A stretch of DNA of 64,000 bases from Neostethus bicornis. Taxonomy: Eukaryota > Chordata > Actinopteri > Atheriniformes > Phallostethidae. Below are positions 52,412 through 62,391 of this stretch, one piece after another; the stretch's first letter is position 1; every line of letters begins with the position of its first letter. A program made the translations under genes and the position numbers. The stretch spans positions 27,268,974 to 27,332,973 of the forward strand of contig LR738548.1 in assembly GCA_902685375.1 (NCBI GenBank). Direction: 5' to 3'. The notes under the pieces are model-generated. The model did no database searches. It was not told the DNA's origin and saw only the letters and a program-made list of their open reading frames with translations.

Positions 52412-52752
52412 TGTCAGGATTCACTCATCTGCTGCCAGAGAGAACCTGGGATGTTCCTAATCAACCTGATCAGGGTCACCTGAGGATGATTCCTGATTCC
52501 ACACATCTGGGCACCCTGCCATCTAGATAAGAGCAATCCCCCCAGACTTCCATATTGGGTCTTACTATCCCTTCCAGTGAGGTCATCCTGGATGCCTGAC
52601 CATGTTTGAACTTTGTTATTATTTGGACTTTTGAAATTCTGAGTTAATCCTGTGCCCTTTGCTTTACAGACTTATCTGAATTGGGTTAATAAACCTTGTT
52701 TGATGTCCTGCTATTGGGTCCTCCTCCTTCCACATCCCCAAGACTCTGACAC
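52412..52752 (+). mobile_element. Gypsy-like solo LTR, complete
   Basis: 341 bp, TGTCAGGATTCACTC ... AAGACTCTGACA. Contains CCATCTAGATAAGAGCAATC (TATA region) and GGGTTAATAAACCTTG (poly-A signal AATAAA). Flanks CTGTG (52407-52411) and CTATG (52753-52757) form a 5-bp duplication with one mismatch. No internal region on either side, so it is a solo LTR left by recombination. Confidence 0.85.
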
Positions 52753-52796
52753 TATGAGTAGTAGGAAGATATGCCATCCTGAGGGGATCCCTTAAG

Positions 52797-52965
52797 TTCA
52801 CTTGCAGTTGGTACTGAGTAACTGTGGGTAATTTAATACAAATCTTTTAACTGGTTAGGGAGATATTCCATTCACAAGAATTTCTAACCTCGACCCTTAT
52901 GACCCTGAAAGACTAATCCATTTATCTATAGTTGGTACTGAGTAATTGTGGACAGTCAGACAGCT
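52797..52965 (+). repeat. Repeat K, about one and a half units
   Basis: TTGGTACTGAGTAACTGTGG, GGTTAGGGAGATATTCCATT, CACAAGAAT, then a second TTGGTACTGAGTAATTGTGG. Confidence 0.6.
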
Positions 52966-52969
52966 CACT

Positions 52970-54319
52970 GGTTCAGCGCACAAATCCTACTCAAGAAAAT
53001 CTTTCCATGAACTCTGATGTGTCCGTGTTCACCTCTTCAGCATAATTTTTATCTGGATTGCTGCTCGCTTCTTACGATGGGAACAAAGGAAACACAGGGA
53101 GGTCGTGATGTGTGCTGGACTGAAAAAAACCTCAAAATAATGAGGTATTCATTCAAGCAAGTTTCTGCTGACACTGTTGAGTTTTAAAACGGACAGAGTT
53201 ACTTTATGCATTTTTCTGAAGAATTTTTTGAGTGTGTTTTGTCAATTTCTGAATTAATTCCCTTCGGTTTTTAAAATATTTTGTTATTTGTTAAAAAATG
53301 GATGCAAACCCTCTGTATGGTCTTGAAACATACCATCTACGTCAATAGCAGCGGTGACCCCCGGCTTTTAACTCGTAGCATTTTGACTTTGTCAAATGTT
53401 AATATCTGATTAAATATTTATCTTCTTTTGGGACCGAGCTGAAATCTAAGACTGAGAAGTTTTATAAGAAGCCTGCAGCTTTTCAAACCTCAGCCAAAAA
53501 ACAAATAAAATACATGACCTACTTGCTCTGAGACGGATTAGACATACTCAAGCCAAAACTTTGCAATCTGACAGCTTGGTTTTTAACCACCAGTGAGAGA
53601 TGTTCTAACATCTGTTGACCAAACAGGTTTGATCCCATCGTGTTGGTCTCCCACCTGTCTGTTGCACCGCAGAACACCAATAATAAAAGCTTTTATTAAT
53701 ATGGATGTGCTCATCACCAAGAGGGTGAGGGGGTGAAAATAAACCGAGAGACTCATGGAGAGAGCGAGTCTGAGAAAGCAGGGGGTTCAAAGTTATTTGC
53801 ATAGCAACACAATAAGGTGCACAACACGCGAGACTGGTCGCGTCTGGGTCCCGAAGCAATATAACTTTATTTTCCACTTGAGACAAAAACCCTAATTCGG
53901 AGACAGCTTTCATGCTTACATGGACATGTTTCTGTCAGATTTCTGTCTTGCGTTGTGTTCTCTGTTTTATTTTACTAGGTGGATGTAACTCAGGGGACAG
54001 CACTGCTGAGTCAGAGTCACTGTTTAAAGGAGAAATTTTATGCAAAGTCAACTTTCTGGGTCTTGTTTGAATGCAATTCCAACACTAAAATATACCTGAA
54101 TTGGGTTTCAATTTTATTCAAGTATGTGTGAGTCATTTTTGAGGTCTCTCATCCAGTAGTGGGTTAATATTTGAACAGCAGTCTTATGAGTTGAAGGTGG
54201 AAAGGTATGATGACCCAGATGCCCAAACCAATTTTGTACGGTTTATTGAAGAGAGCGAGGATAGGTAAAAGAGATGGGGATCATCTGGTGGCCAATCTGG
54301 GCAGGCTTGAGTTTAGGGA
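52970..54319. other. Unique sequence, no gene seen
   Basis: The 102-codon minus frame at 53605-53913 has no domain. No TE recognised. Confidence 0.45.
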
Positions 54320-55150
54320 TGTCTCTCTTATCACTTCTTTGCTGATGATATCCTGCTTTACTGTTTTTTAAGCCCTCTGGAATGTAAAAGTTGGACTCTG
54401 ATGAACTGCTTTGTGGAGATAAAACAATGGCTCTCTGAGTACTGTCTGCAGTGTAATCTAGGTAAGACAGAATCCCTGGGGATTGCCCCTTAGAATGCCA
54501 TCCCTGAGATTATTCAGCATCTGGATTTTCTTGGCCAGTCTCAGAAACTGGGGTGTTATCTTTGATAAAGACGTTTCACTAAAGCAGCATTCCCATAAGC
54601 TGACAAGGAATTATTTCTTCCAGCTGAGAAACCTTTCCAAGCTCTGGGAAATTGTGTCACAGGAGTACTTTGAACTTTAATTTATGTCTTTGTGTCTACT
54701 TGACTGGACTATTGTAATAAAATAAAAGAAGTCTTGTCTGATCCAGTTGATCCAGAACCCTGCAGTGAGGATCATGACCTGCAATAATTGAAAAGCTCAC
54801 ATCTTTCCCGTACTTAAAGCCCCTCATTGGTTCCCGGTCTCTTGCCAAATACAATGTAGGATATAGTGATAACTTTTAGAACTCTCCATGTTCAAACTTC
54901 GTCTTACATCAATGGTTTGATACGACCTCCCAGGCCAGCTAGAGCTCTGAGGTCCGTGAATCAGAACTCAAGGATGGTTCCACAGATCCACTTTCAGACC
55001 AGCTAAAACAGGTACTTATGGGTTTTTGCTCCAAGGCTTTTGGAAGGTATTCCAATTGTCCTATAGTCACTGCCTTCCCTAGCATGTAGAGTATTAACAA
55101 AAATTCTATCCATCTGCAGGTCTACTTGAGAGGTTTTATTTTTTAAATCG
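54320..55150 (+). pseudogene. L2/Rex1-like LINE reverse transcriptase, degraded
   Basis: Read across frames: FADDILLYCFLSPLECKSW (motif C F-A-D-D), IKQWLSEYCLQCNLGKTESL, NWGVIFDKDVSLKQHSHKLT, RNYFFQLRNLSKL, LDWTIV, LIQNPAVRIMTCNN and FPVLKAPHWFPV. These follow the typical order Y-A-D-D-T-Q-L-Y ... M-x-x-N-x-L-x-L-N-x-x-K-T-E ... L-G-V-x-x-D ... S-x-x-F-x-L-R-N-I ... L-D-Y-C-N ... Q-x-V-Q-N-A-A-A-R ... T-P-V-L-x-x-L-H-W-L-P-V. Several frameshifts and stops. This is a different family from LINE-A and LINE-B. A LINE-A piece has inserted just downstream. Confidence 0.85.
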
Positions 55151-55160
55151 GATTTGATTT

Positions 55161-55344
55161 GGGGTGTTTCGGGCATGTCCCACCTGGAGGAGACCAAGAG
55201 GCAGACCCCGGGCCCGCTTGAGATACTATGTCTCACAGCTGGCTGGGGAACGATTCGAGATCCTTCAGGGTGAGCTGGAGGACGCAGCCGGGGTGAGAGA
55301 AGCCCGGGCTTCTCGTCTGAGCGGAAGACAACGGAACGGAATGG
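55161..55344 (+). mobile_element. LINE-A 3' end with 8-bp TSD
   Basis: TTTGATTT at 55153-55160 and 55345-55352. Encodes VFRACPTWRRPRGRPRARLR, YYVSQLAGERFEILQGELED and AAGVREARASRL, then the tail GCGGAAGACAACGGAACGGA. Part of the LPPRP segment is deleted. Confidence 0.9.
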
Positions 55345-55352
55345 TTTGATTT

Positions 55353-56115
55353 AATTATTTTATGTTTGTGTATGTTTTATTCAGTAATCTTTAAAAGAAT
55401 ATGTGCTAGATTTTGTAACTCAATGCACTTCACAATGTACATGTGGGCTCAAATAAGATTTACACTGTCTCGTATGCACATCAAGGGGGCGGAACCAAGA
55501 TTTTAGTATGAAATGTGTTTTAATCATCATTTTTCAATTTGCTCATCCATTTAAATTCTAAATCACTTTATCCCAGACAGAATAACAAAAGGTACGTCAA
55601 CTTAATTTGGTCAGCCAAAACAACAACAACAAAAAGACCCCATGTTGTCATATTGTTAGGTTCTGGTTCTTTTACTCAGGCAGTGTGAGAAAAATGATCT
55701 AGTATTTTTTTGTTTAACCAGAGAGTAAAGATGAATTATGGTGTGGCAGAGTTGTTCAAGGGAGTTTGTCATGACCATCTGTCCAGATGGGACAGACATG
55801 TTGGATGTGCAGCAGGAACATTGGAGGCAAATCAGATTTCTGTCTAACGGGAATGCAACCAGGTAAAAAGTGGAATCTACAGTCTAAATGAGAACAAATT
55901 AAATTCTGTTTCTTTTGATTAATATGTTAGTTTTTGAATGAAAAGAATAAATAAACAAGAATAAGTCAATGTTAATGTGCTGAACAATATTCCACCACCT
56001 AGTCTGTGGTGCAAACTGATTTAAAACGAATGTAAAATCCGGTTGAAGCAGTCATGTGTATGTTTTTTAAATCATTTTTACACTTTTTGCTATGAAATTA
56101 TCAAAATCTATTGTT
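55353..56115. other. Unique AT-rich sequence, possibly including L2-like 3' UTR
   Basis: No gene seen. The first 100 bp may be 3' UTR of the L2-like LINE, since the LINE-A insertion splits it. Not provable from one copy. Confidence 0.35.
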
Positions 56116-56236
56116 TGAGCTTAATGTATAATTCTTAAAAAAAACATGTAAATTGTGTCTGTTTTTGCAGAAGAGTTCAAAGAACTGTATTTCACTTCCT
56201 ATTAGTTGTAGAAAAGTAGGACAACTTGAAGATTAT
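56116..56236 (+). repeat. Left long direct repeat flanking LINE-A
   Basis: TGAGCTTAATGTATAATTCT ... ATTAGTTGTAGAAAAGTAGG ... CAACTTGAAGATTAT. Aligns with 56661-56765, with a 16-20 bp indel and about ten substitutions. Confidence 0.9.
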
Positions 56237-56660
56237 TTTCCGTTCCGTCATCTTCCGCTTGTTCCAGGGTCGGGTCGCGGGGGCAACAGCCTCAAGCGGG
56301 CAGCCCAGGTCTCTCTCTCCCCGGCTGCATCCTCTAGCTCACCCGGAAGGATCCCAAGTCGTTCCCCGGCCAGCTGTGAGACATAGTCTCTCCAGCGGGT
56401 CCGGGGTCTGCCCCTTGGTCTCCTCCCGGTGGAACGTGCCCGAAACACCTCGCCCGCGAGGTGCTCGGGGGGCATCTTGACCAGATGCCCGAACCACCCC
56501 ATCTGGCTCCTCTCGACCTGGAGAAGGAGCGGCTCGACACCGAGCTCCTCCTGGATGGCAGAGCTCCTCACCCGATCTCTGAGTGAGAGCCCAGCCACCC
56601 TGCGGAGGAAGCTCATTTCGGCCACTTGTACCCGCGATCTCATTCTCCACCCACAACTGG
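56237..56660 (-). mobile_element. LINE-A 3' end, intact C-terminal frame, between long direct repeats
   Basis: A minus-strand frame (56248-56706) is uninterrupted through MRSRVQVAEMSFLRRVAGLS, LRDRVRSSAIQEELGVEPLL, MGWFGHLVKMPPEHLAGEVF, RARSTGRRPRGRPRTRWRDY and LRLLPPRPDPGTSGR, so the copy is comparatively young. It has 5' truncation at the W-R-M-R-S-R-V-Q segment. Its flanks are direct repeats of 121 and 105 bp, far longer than normal LINE duplications. Confidence 0.93.
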
Positions 56661-56765
56661 TGAGCTTAATGTATAATTCTTTAAAAAAAAAAAAAAAACA
56701 TGCCAATTGTGTCCGTTTTTACACTTGGTATTAGTTGTAGAAAAGTATGACAACTTGAAGATTAT
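56661..56765 (+). repeat. Right long direct repeat flanking LINE-A
   Basis: TGAGCTTAATGTATAATTCT, an A-run (56682-56698), TTAGTTGTAGAAAAGTATGA and CAACTTGAAGATTAT. The A-run is longer than in the left copy. Confidence 0.9.
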
Positions 56766-56769
56766 ACCT

Positions 56770-56862
56770 TACAATAATCTATAGTGGGTACCAAATAACT
56801 GTGGGTGGTTTCTTTACCATTTCTTGAGTGATTTGGGAGACATCGCTTTCACAAAAGTGTTA
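56770..56862 (+). repeat. Repeat K unit
   Basis: AATCTATAGTGGGTACCAAA, TAACTGTGGGTGGTTTC, GATTTGGGAGACATCGCTTT and CACAAAAGTGTTACC match the order in repeat K at 5168 and 52797. Confidence 0.6.
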
Positions 56863-56984
56863 CCCAGGCATGAACAGATGGACAGCCCGAGTGTTTAATG
56901 CCTTCTTCACATTCTGTGGAAGGAGGCATAAAATGGAGAAAGGAGATTGTGAGAACAATGGGCTGAAGTTCTCAGATAAGAAGC

Positions 56985-57140
56985 TTGAGCATCAGGGGGG
57001 AGCCTGGCATGGAGCTTCTGGACCTCTGCATCAATCTGCTGGTCTGGTTTGGTCACCTCCCACTGGAGGATTTTCAAACCTGGCCTGCTGGGAATAACCC
57101 CAGGGAAGACCCAGAGGGATCTGGGGATTACACAGTCTGG
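56985..57140 (+). mobile_element. Possible diverged LINE-A-like C-terminal fragment
   Basis: Frame contains W-F-G-H-L-P-L-E-D-F followed by NNPREDPEGSGDY, reminiscent of the W-F-G-H...R-P-R-G-R-P-R segment of a LINE C-terminus. Weak. Confidence 0.35.
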
Positions 57141-57438
57141 GGAGAGGTACCAGAGAAAAGTACATTAGAGGTTTTCTCTTCTATCTTTTTCAAATATACC
57201 GTGTAGAATCTGAAATAGGCAAACTTGGTTTTGAGACACATGTGTTTAGTACATTTTACTTATTTTGACGGTGTAAAAAGTTACGTTTTATCTTAAAAGA
57301 AGTATGTGTGGCTTAGTTTAAGCCTTGCCAAAACGTACATATAGGCATGTTTATTTCTAGATTAAAAATCTTGATTCAAGAAATCTTATCAAGTGAAATG
57401 ATCTAGCCACAGGGACGAATCATTTCACTTGTTTTAAG
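57141..57438. other. Unique sequence, no gene seen
   Basis: AT-rich; nothing recognised. Confidence 0.4.
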
Positions 57439-57650
57439 TACCGTATTTTCCGCACTATAAGGCGCACCTAAAAACCTCAAATTTTCTCTAAAGTCCACAA
57501 TGCGCCTTTTAACCCGAAGCGCCATATATATGGATTAATATTGAGCTACAACAGGTGTCGCAACTGCAGTAAGCAGCCGCCGACTCCATTTCCCCCGTAG
57601 AAGAAGTAGTGCGCTGTGCATGCTGGGATATATGAAAGGGCGTCTCATTA

Positions 57651-57810
57651 GGTGTGTACGAGATGACACAGGTGGACGCAGTTCTGATCGGCGCAAATTG
57701 GTGCGCAATGCATGCCCGTTAGGTTTTGCATTCAAAAACTAACCAGCATGCATTGTGCACCGATCTGCGCCGATCAGAACTGCGTCAGCCTGTGTCACTT
57801 CGAACACACC
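57651..57810. mobile_element. Palindromic MITE nested in the pogo element
   Basis: A 160-bp imperfect palindrome: GGTGTGTACGAGATGACACA ... GACGCAGTTCTGATCGGCGC pairs with GCGCCGATCAGAACTGCGTC ... GTGTCACTTCGAACACACC around a centre near 57731. TA lies at both outer ends (57649-57650, 57811-57812). Arms are about 75-80 bp. Nearly all of it could fold into one hairpin. Confidence 0.8.
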
Positions 57811-57845
57811 TATTTCCATTTGTGTGTTTGTGTAAAAACCCGGAA

Positions 57846-58085
57846 ATGGCTCCTACCAAGAGACACTGTTACACAGCAGAGTTTAAACTCAAGGCGATCG
57901 GTCACGCAGTAGAACACGGGAATAGAGCCACAGCGAGAGAGTTTAACATCAATGAATCAATGGTGAGGAAGTGGAGGAAACAAGAGGATGCGCTGCGCCA
58001 AGGAAGTAAGACTAAACAGAGTTTATATCCAATGGAAGATAAACTGTGTCACAAAAATACTAATTTTTTGTCTCGGAAAAAATAA
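57846..58085 (+). CDS. Pogo-like transposase N-terminal DNA-binding domain, truncated
   Basis: 79 codons from ATG 57846, chosen because MAPTKRHCYTAEFKLKAIGH begins the typical pogo/psq-type helix-turn-helix. It continues AVEHGNRATAREFNINESMV and RKWRKQEDALRQ. The pattern K-x-x-Y-x-x-x-F-K-L-x-x-I ... E-x-G-N-R-A-x-A-R-E-F-x-I-x-E-x-x-V-R-x-W-R-K-Q is the first DNA-binding helix-turn-helix of Tigger/CENP-B-like transposases. The frame then drifts and stops at 58083-58085. It could still be translated as a stand-alone DNA-binding peptide recognising the element's ends. I infer relic status. Confidence 0.7.
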   Translation: MAPTKRHCYTAEFKLKAIGHAVEHGNRATAREFNINESMVRKWRKQEDALRQGSKTKQSLYPMEDKLCHKNTNFLSRKK

Positions 58086-58332
58086 TAAAACAGTTGTTTA
58101 TTCATTTTGGGAGTAAAAACAGAAAGCTGTTTTGTAATTGTTAATAAAGTTTGACTGACCTATCTGACTGGTTTTTTTTAACATTCCCTTTAGCGCAGCA
58201 CCATTTACTGAATGCATAACGTAACCCCAGCTTTTACTGTAGCGCCTTATAATGCGGTGCGTCTTATATATGGAAAAGTTTTAAAAAATGTAATTTATTG
58301 AAGGTGTGCCTTATAGTGCGGAAAATACGGTA

Positions 58333-59840
58333 CATTTCTTCTTAGATGTGGTGTCTCGTCTTGTTTTTAGACCTTCTCTTTTTCACTAAAAACAAAGTCC
58401 AGGCCGGTATTTTTGAAGGACAAACGCTCTTCTTTCCTGCTTTTCCTGCATGTTTGCAGGCGTTTGTTACATGACTGATAAATCCGTCACTCTGTCTTTA
58501 TCATCCTGACTTCTCCTTCTGTGACAACATCACAAAATCTCAGTAAGTTTCCAGACTTTATTGTTCTCTTTATGTCTTTCATAACTTCCTCTCCCTCTAG
58601 CAACTCCAGTTTGCTCCATTGGCTCCTCTTCATTGACAGCTGTCCAATAGCATCAGTAATGAAATGATCTCCAAACCTGTGTCCTTCCTTCTCTTTCCCA
58701 AATCCTTCACTCTTCTCCGCTTTCTATGCTGAATATTGACAGCTGTCTGATGAAACTCGCTTCTCTTCCTTGTCACAGATGTGATTTTAGTTTTACAGCC
58801 TTTGATTGGATCCCTAAACAAAACTTGTCATCCAGAATGACGAGTCGCAAAACTAAGCTCATACTTCATGAGGGGTTTCGCTTTTATTATCTTTCAATTT
58901 GTGGTAAATTCAGAGGGGGATTTAAAGTCTGAACATAAACCATGTCTGTTTTTTTTTTCTCTGTTCAGTAATTCATGTTGAGAAGGTTTGAAGAGAAGTC
59001 TGAGAAATATCGTTTTATATCTCTTTTTTTACCATTTTTTGATCAGGATTTAACTTCAGCCATTCATCGTATTCCCACTGAGCACTTCTTCCTGGTATAA
59101 TCTGTACAAATGGACACTGTGGCACGTTGTCGTTGGGGGACCCTACCAGCATTAATAAGTAAAACCAAATGAATATTTCCCTTTTCTCTTTGTTAACCAT
59201 ACAAAAAAAGTCAAACAATGTCTCCAATTTTGACATTTGTTTTAAAGAAAAAACCAAAGACTCGCATTTTGAGCGAAACTTAAAGGGTACCTTGAAAACC
59301 TGGAAATAATTTATAATCTTGAGTTTCAGCAATTTAAAAAAAAAAGTTTTAGGGAATATTTTTCTAGTTCTAAAACACGCTGTTTGTTTGAATCTCATTC
59401 TAAATCAACTCAATCAAACTTATAACGTTTTAAACTATAAATTAAATTAGCTGGTTTGAAGCATTTTCTCACTCTTTAAGCACATCAGGAAAAATCGTTT
59501 GTGACTATGGCCTCTTGGTTCTATTTTATTCAATTTCCTTTAATTTGTTGATAGACCTAATGTGGATCTAATTAAACATCAGTAATGTGTGGAAAACTAT
59601 TAACATCCTTAAGGTAACATCAATAAACCATGTGTTGCCAGTAGACGAAGGAATACAGTTTGTTTCCCACTTTCAGACTAAAGTTCTGATGTAAACACAA
59701 AATGATGGAGTCAAAATTTTCTTTTAAATTGGTTTTAGATACTTTGTTTATGGTTGAACCGTCTTTAAGAACTTTAAATATATTTTGGTTACATTTATCA
59801 CTATTCATTCACTCTTTAATTCTGAACAAAGTCCTCCTTT
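58333..59840. other. Unique sequence, no gene recognised
   Basis: The 127-codon minus frame at 59015-59398 has no domain I know. No splice-bounded exon was evident. Confidence 0.4.
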
Positions 59841-59844
59841 CATA

Positions 59845-59900
59845 TGAAAAATGCCCCCTCATCATGATGCTGCCACCACCATGCTTCACTGAGGGAACGT
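59845..59900 (-). pseudogene. Tc1-like transposase micro-fragment
   Basis: Minus strand encodes VPSVKHGGGSIMMRG, matching the V-K-H-G-G-G-S-I/V-M-V-W-G motif of Tc1 transposases (CCACCACCATGCTTCACTGA on the plus strand is its usual complement). Confidence 0.65.
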
Positions 59901-61034
59901 AATACTCACAAGATAATCGTTCTTTTGTTTGGAAAAATTTCTGTGATGATTTGAATTTTTTTTTAAGAGTTTATTTTACTCTCAGATCGACAAAAAGACT
60001 AAATGTAATTTGTTATTCTCTGTAATAGGATTCCTAGGTGTGTTGTTTTTAAAGTAATTAAAGTGTTTAAAGTCGTGACACATAATTTTAGATCAGCTTG
60101 TTAGGACCTGTGTAATAAAAGCTAAATAAAGAGGGAAGAAAAGGAAAGCAGAGAAGATGAAGGAATAAAACTAACTTGAGGGGAGACAGGATATGAAATG
60201 AGTCTAGAAGAAAAAAAAATCAGAGAAGTAATGAGACAAGAGAGTAAAGAAGAAATGAGATGCATGGCGTTGGGAATGAGTGTGGGAGACGAAGGGAAAG
60301 GAAACGGTAGAAGACAAAGAAGTGGGAGGAAAGGAGTGTGGGGTGAGAGATACCCCCAGGTATCCTATTTTCTCACCTTGCAGAGAGAGAGACAGCAATT
60401 AGGAGAGCTGTGAGAGTGTGTGTCTTCAGCTTGTCATGGAGACAGCAGGATTTGGGAGTTTCTCGGAGGTCCATTGCAGCACCAAATCACAGCTGGTTTT
60501 TTGTTGCTTGGACATCCGATTGTTGCGGTTTGACAGTTTAACTTGAGCAACCTGTAGCTGTGCTGTGATAAGAACGTAAATGCACATGTACAGACTGTCC
60601 TGCCAGCGGTGCCGTTTGGCTTCCTGGAAAACACACAAATGCAATGATGTTGATACTACTGGAGAGAATCTGTGTCCCTCTGGTTCTCCCGGACTGCAGT
60701 TTTATTTTACATGAATGTGCTGTCAGAGATTCTGCAGGATTCATTTCATACTTCTTTGAAAAAGGAGATCCAGAAGCACGGATACAAAAACTAGAAGGGG
60801 AAAAAATAATAAACATGAATGTCTTTCTGTCTCTTGTGTTTCTACCAAAAGATTGTCATCATTTTTAAAGGTTTTCTGTCATGTAAAATAAAGTTTCTAC
60901 CTGCCACTAGATATGTGCGGGGCTTTGAATTCAAGATTCAAAAAGAATGCCGGGTCACTCTGTGTACACAACATCTTGGTCATAAGAAAAAAAATTCTGC
61001 TTTCGCGCACCAACTCCTACGTAATATTTCCCAT
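59901..61034. other. Unique sequence, purine-rich at 60120-60340
   Basis: Frames of 71-104 codons overlap on both strands and have no domain. Confidence 0.45.
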
Positions 61035-61039
61035 GTTAA

Positions 61040-61751
61040 AGGTCCCCTATTATGCTTTTTTTCCCTTATTTTATCCTGTGCTATGTATCTGATATGCATA
61101 ATTTTACATTCCGCCACAATCTCAACACAATAGTTTTTAAATACTTTGTACTACCCTGTTTAGGAGCGCAGTTTCAGACCCGGAAGTCAAAACAGCTTGT
61201 TTCAGTCTTTTTTTATTTTTTTTTTTCCCGGGACCCGCCCCGTTGGTTGCGATTGGTTGTCATTCATTGTGATTTCCCCACCCACCCAGCACAGCGTGGA
61301 GCGGGAGGGGCGAGGTGTGAGACGTATTGAGTAAACAAAGCGGTTCGGAGGAAGGAATAAACTTTGACTATGGCTGTCCCCGTTACTTTGCCTTACGTTT
61401 ATGATCCAGAGTCTGATGAAGATTTTGAAGTCCATGCTGCACAAGTACCACGAAGACTTCATCAAGACGTAGCAGACTGGTAAACATGCTAACCCATATT
61501 CATTGTGTGGAGAGCAGGTAGAAGTGGGGGAGGGTGTTTGAGCTGCAGGGGGCTGAACAAAAAACAGATGTACGTCACTATGTCACACCAGTCGTTAGAG
61601 GTTTGGAGAACACGCCCCTTACTTTGACTTTAAATATCTCAAAATAGCATGAATCACAATAAAACACACTTTGGGGGATTGTTTGGGGTAGTACTAAGTA
61701 AAATAAAAGGTTAAAACCTCATAAAAGTCAGTTTTGCATAATAGGGGACCT
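61040..61751 (+). mobile_element. Kolobok-like DNA transposon with TTAA duplication, 712 bp
   Basis: TTAA at 61036-61039 and 61752-61755. The 16-bp perfect inverted repeats are AGGTCCCCTATTATGC at both ends. A TTAA duplication fits Kolobok or piggyBac; the termini look more Kolobok-like. It contains a short exon-like ORF (61370) but no transposase, so it is non-autonomous. Confidence 0.9.
61370..61483 (+). CDS. Short ORF resembling fish P2X7-like proteins, probable first exon
   Basis: 37 codons beginning MAVPVTLPYVYDPESDEDFE and ending RRLHQDVADW. From memory, short fish proteins annotated as P2X purinoceptor 7-like start M-A-x-P-x-x-x-P-Y-x-Y/F-x-P-E-x-x-D and later have R-L-x-x-x-x-W-C-x-C-G-x-C. 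Here the frame stops right at W. However G|GTAAAC at 61479 would be a good splice donor, so the cysteine-rich part may have lain in a deleted second exon. Kolobok context is the likely reason for its presence. Function unknown. Confidence 0.4.
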   Translation: MAVPVTLPYVYDPESDEDFEVHAAQVPRRLHQDVADW

Positions 61752-61796
61752 TTAAACATGAAATAAATAATAATAAATTATCATAGATATCATTGA

Positions 61797-62171
61797 AGGC
61801 CTCATGGTGGCGCAGTGGGTAGCACAGTGGCCTCACAGCAAGTAGGTCATGGGTTTGAGTCCCGGGTGGGGATGAGGCTTGGAACACTGTCTTTTCTGTG
61901 TGGAGTTTGCATGTTCTCCCCGTGTTTGCATGGGTTTCCTCCGAGTACTCCGGTTTCCTCCCACCCCCCAAAGACATGCATGCTAGGTTGATTGGCCAGT
62001 ACCAAATTGCCCCTAGGAATGAGCGTGTGTGGATGGTTGTATGTGTGTGGCTCCGCGACAGACTGGCAACGTGTTCGGGGTGTACCCTGCCCTTTCGCCT
62101 TAAATTAGCCAGATGGGCCCCGGCACCCCCCGCAACCCCTTGAAAGGGACAGACGGATAAGAAGATGACTG
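61797..62171 (+). mobile_element. V-SINE/DANA-like SINE, near full length
   Basis: tRNA-like head TGGTGGCGCAGTGGGTAGCA (box A) and GGGTTTGAGTCCCGG (box B). Then GTGTGGAGTTTGCATGTTCT, GTTTCCTCCGAGTACTCCGG and AAAGACATGCATGCTAGGTT (conserved central domain), and GTTCGGGGTGTACCCTGCCC with GGATAAGAAGATGA at the 3' end. Confidence 0.9.
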
Positions 62172-62391
62172 ATGACACCCCAGACTTCCCTGTCGGGTCT
62201 TACTATCCCTTCCAGCCAGGTCGCCCTGGTTGCCTGACTATGTTTGAACTTTGTTATTATTTGGATTTTTGAAACCTTGAGTTAATCCTGTGCTTCTTTG
62301 CTTTACAGACTTTCCTGAATTGTGTTAATAAACCTTGTTTGAAGTCCTGCAATTGGCTCCTCCTCCTTCCACCATCCTAAAACCCTGACAT
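62172..62391 (+). mobile_element. Gypsy-like LTR, 5'-truncated
   Basis: CACCCCAGACTTCCCTGTCG, GTCGCCCTGGTTGCCTGACT, GTGTTAATAAACCTTG (poly-A signal) and a CTGACA end, colinear with 52530-52752. The 5' half is missing; it joins the preceding SINE directly. Confidence 0.8.

Larger units (their letters stand above)
57441..58330 (+). mobile_element. Pogo/Tigger-like DNA transposon, non-autonomous, 890 bp
   Basis: Flanked by TA (57439-57440, 58331-58332). Inverted repeats are nearly identical for about 28 bp: CCGTATTTTCCGCACTATAA, then GGCGCACCT on the left and GGCACACCT on the right (after reverse complement). Internally it has a palindromic MITE and a short frame for a pogo-type DNA-binding domain, then AT-rich sequence. 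The DDE catalytic domain is deleted. Confidence 0.93.

Noticed and set aside
53605..53913. 102-codon minus frame
   Set aside because: No domain and no context.
59015..59398. 127-codon minus frame with a varied C-terminal third
   Set aside because: N-terminal half is Lys/Phe-rich AT-driven sequence; no family recognised and no splice signals I trust.
60198..60413. 71-codon ORF in purine-rich DNA
   Set aside because: Glu/Arg/Lys-rich translation of a polypurine stretch; an opposite-strand frame overlaps it.
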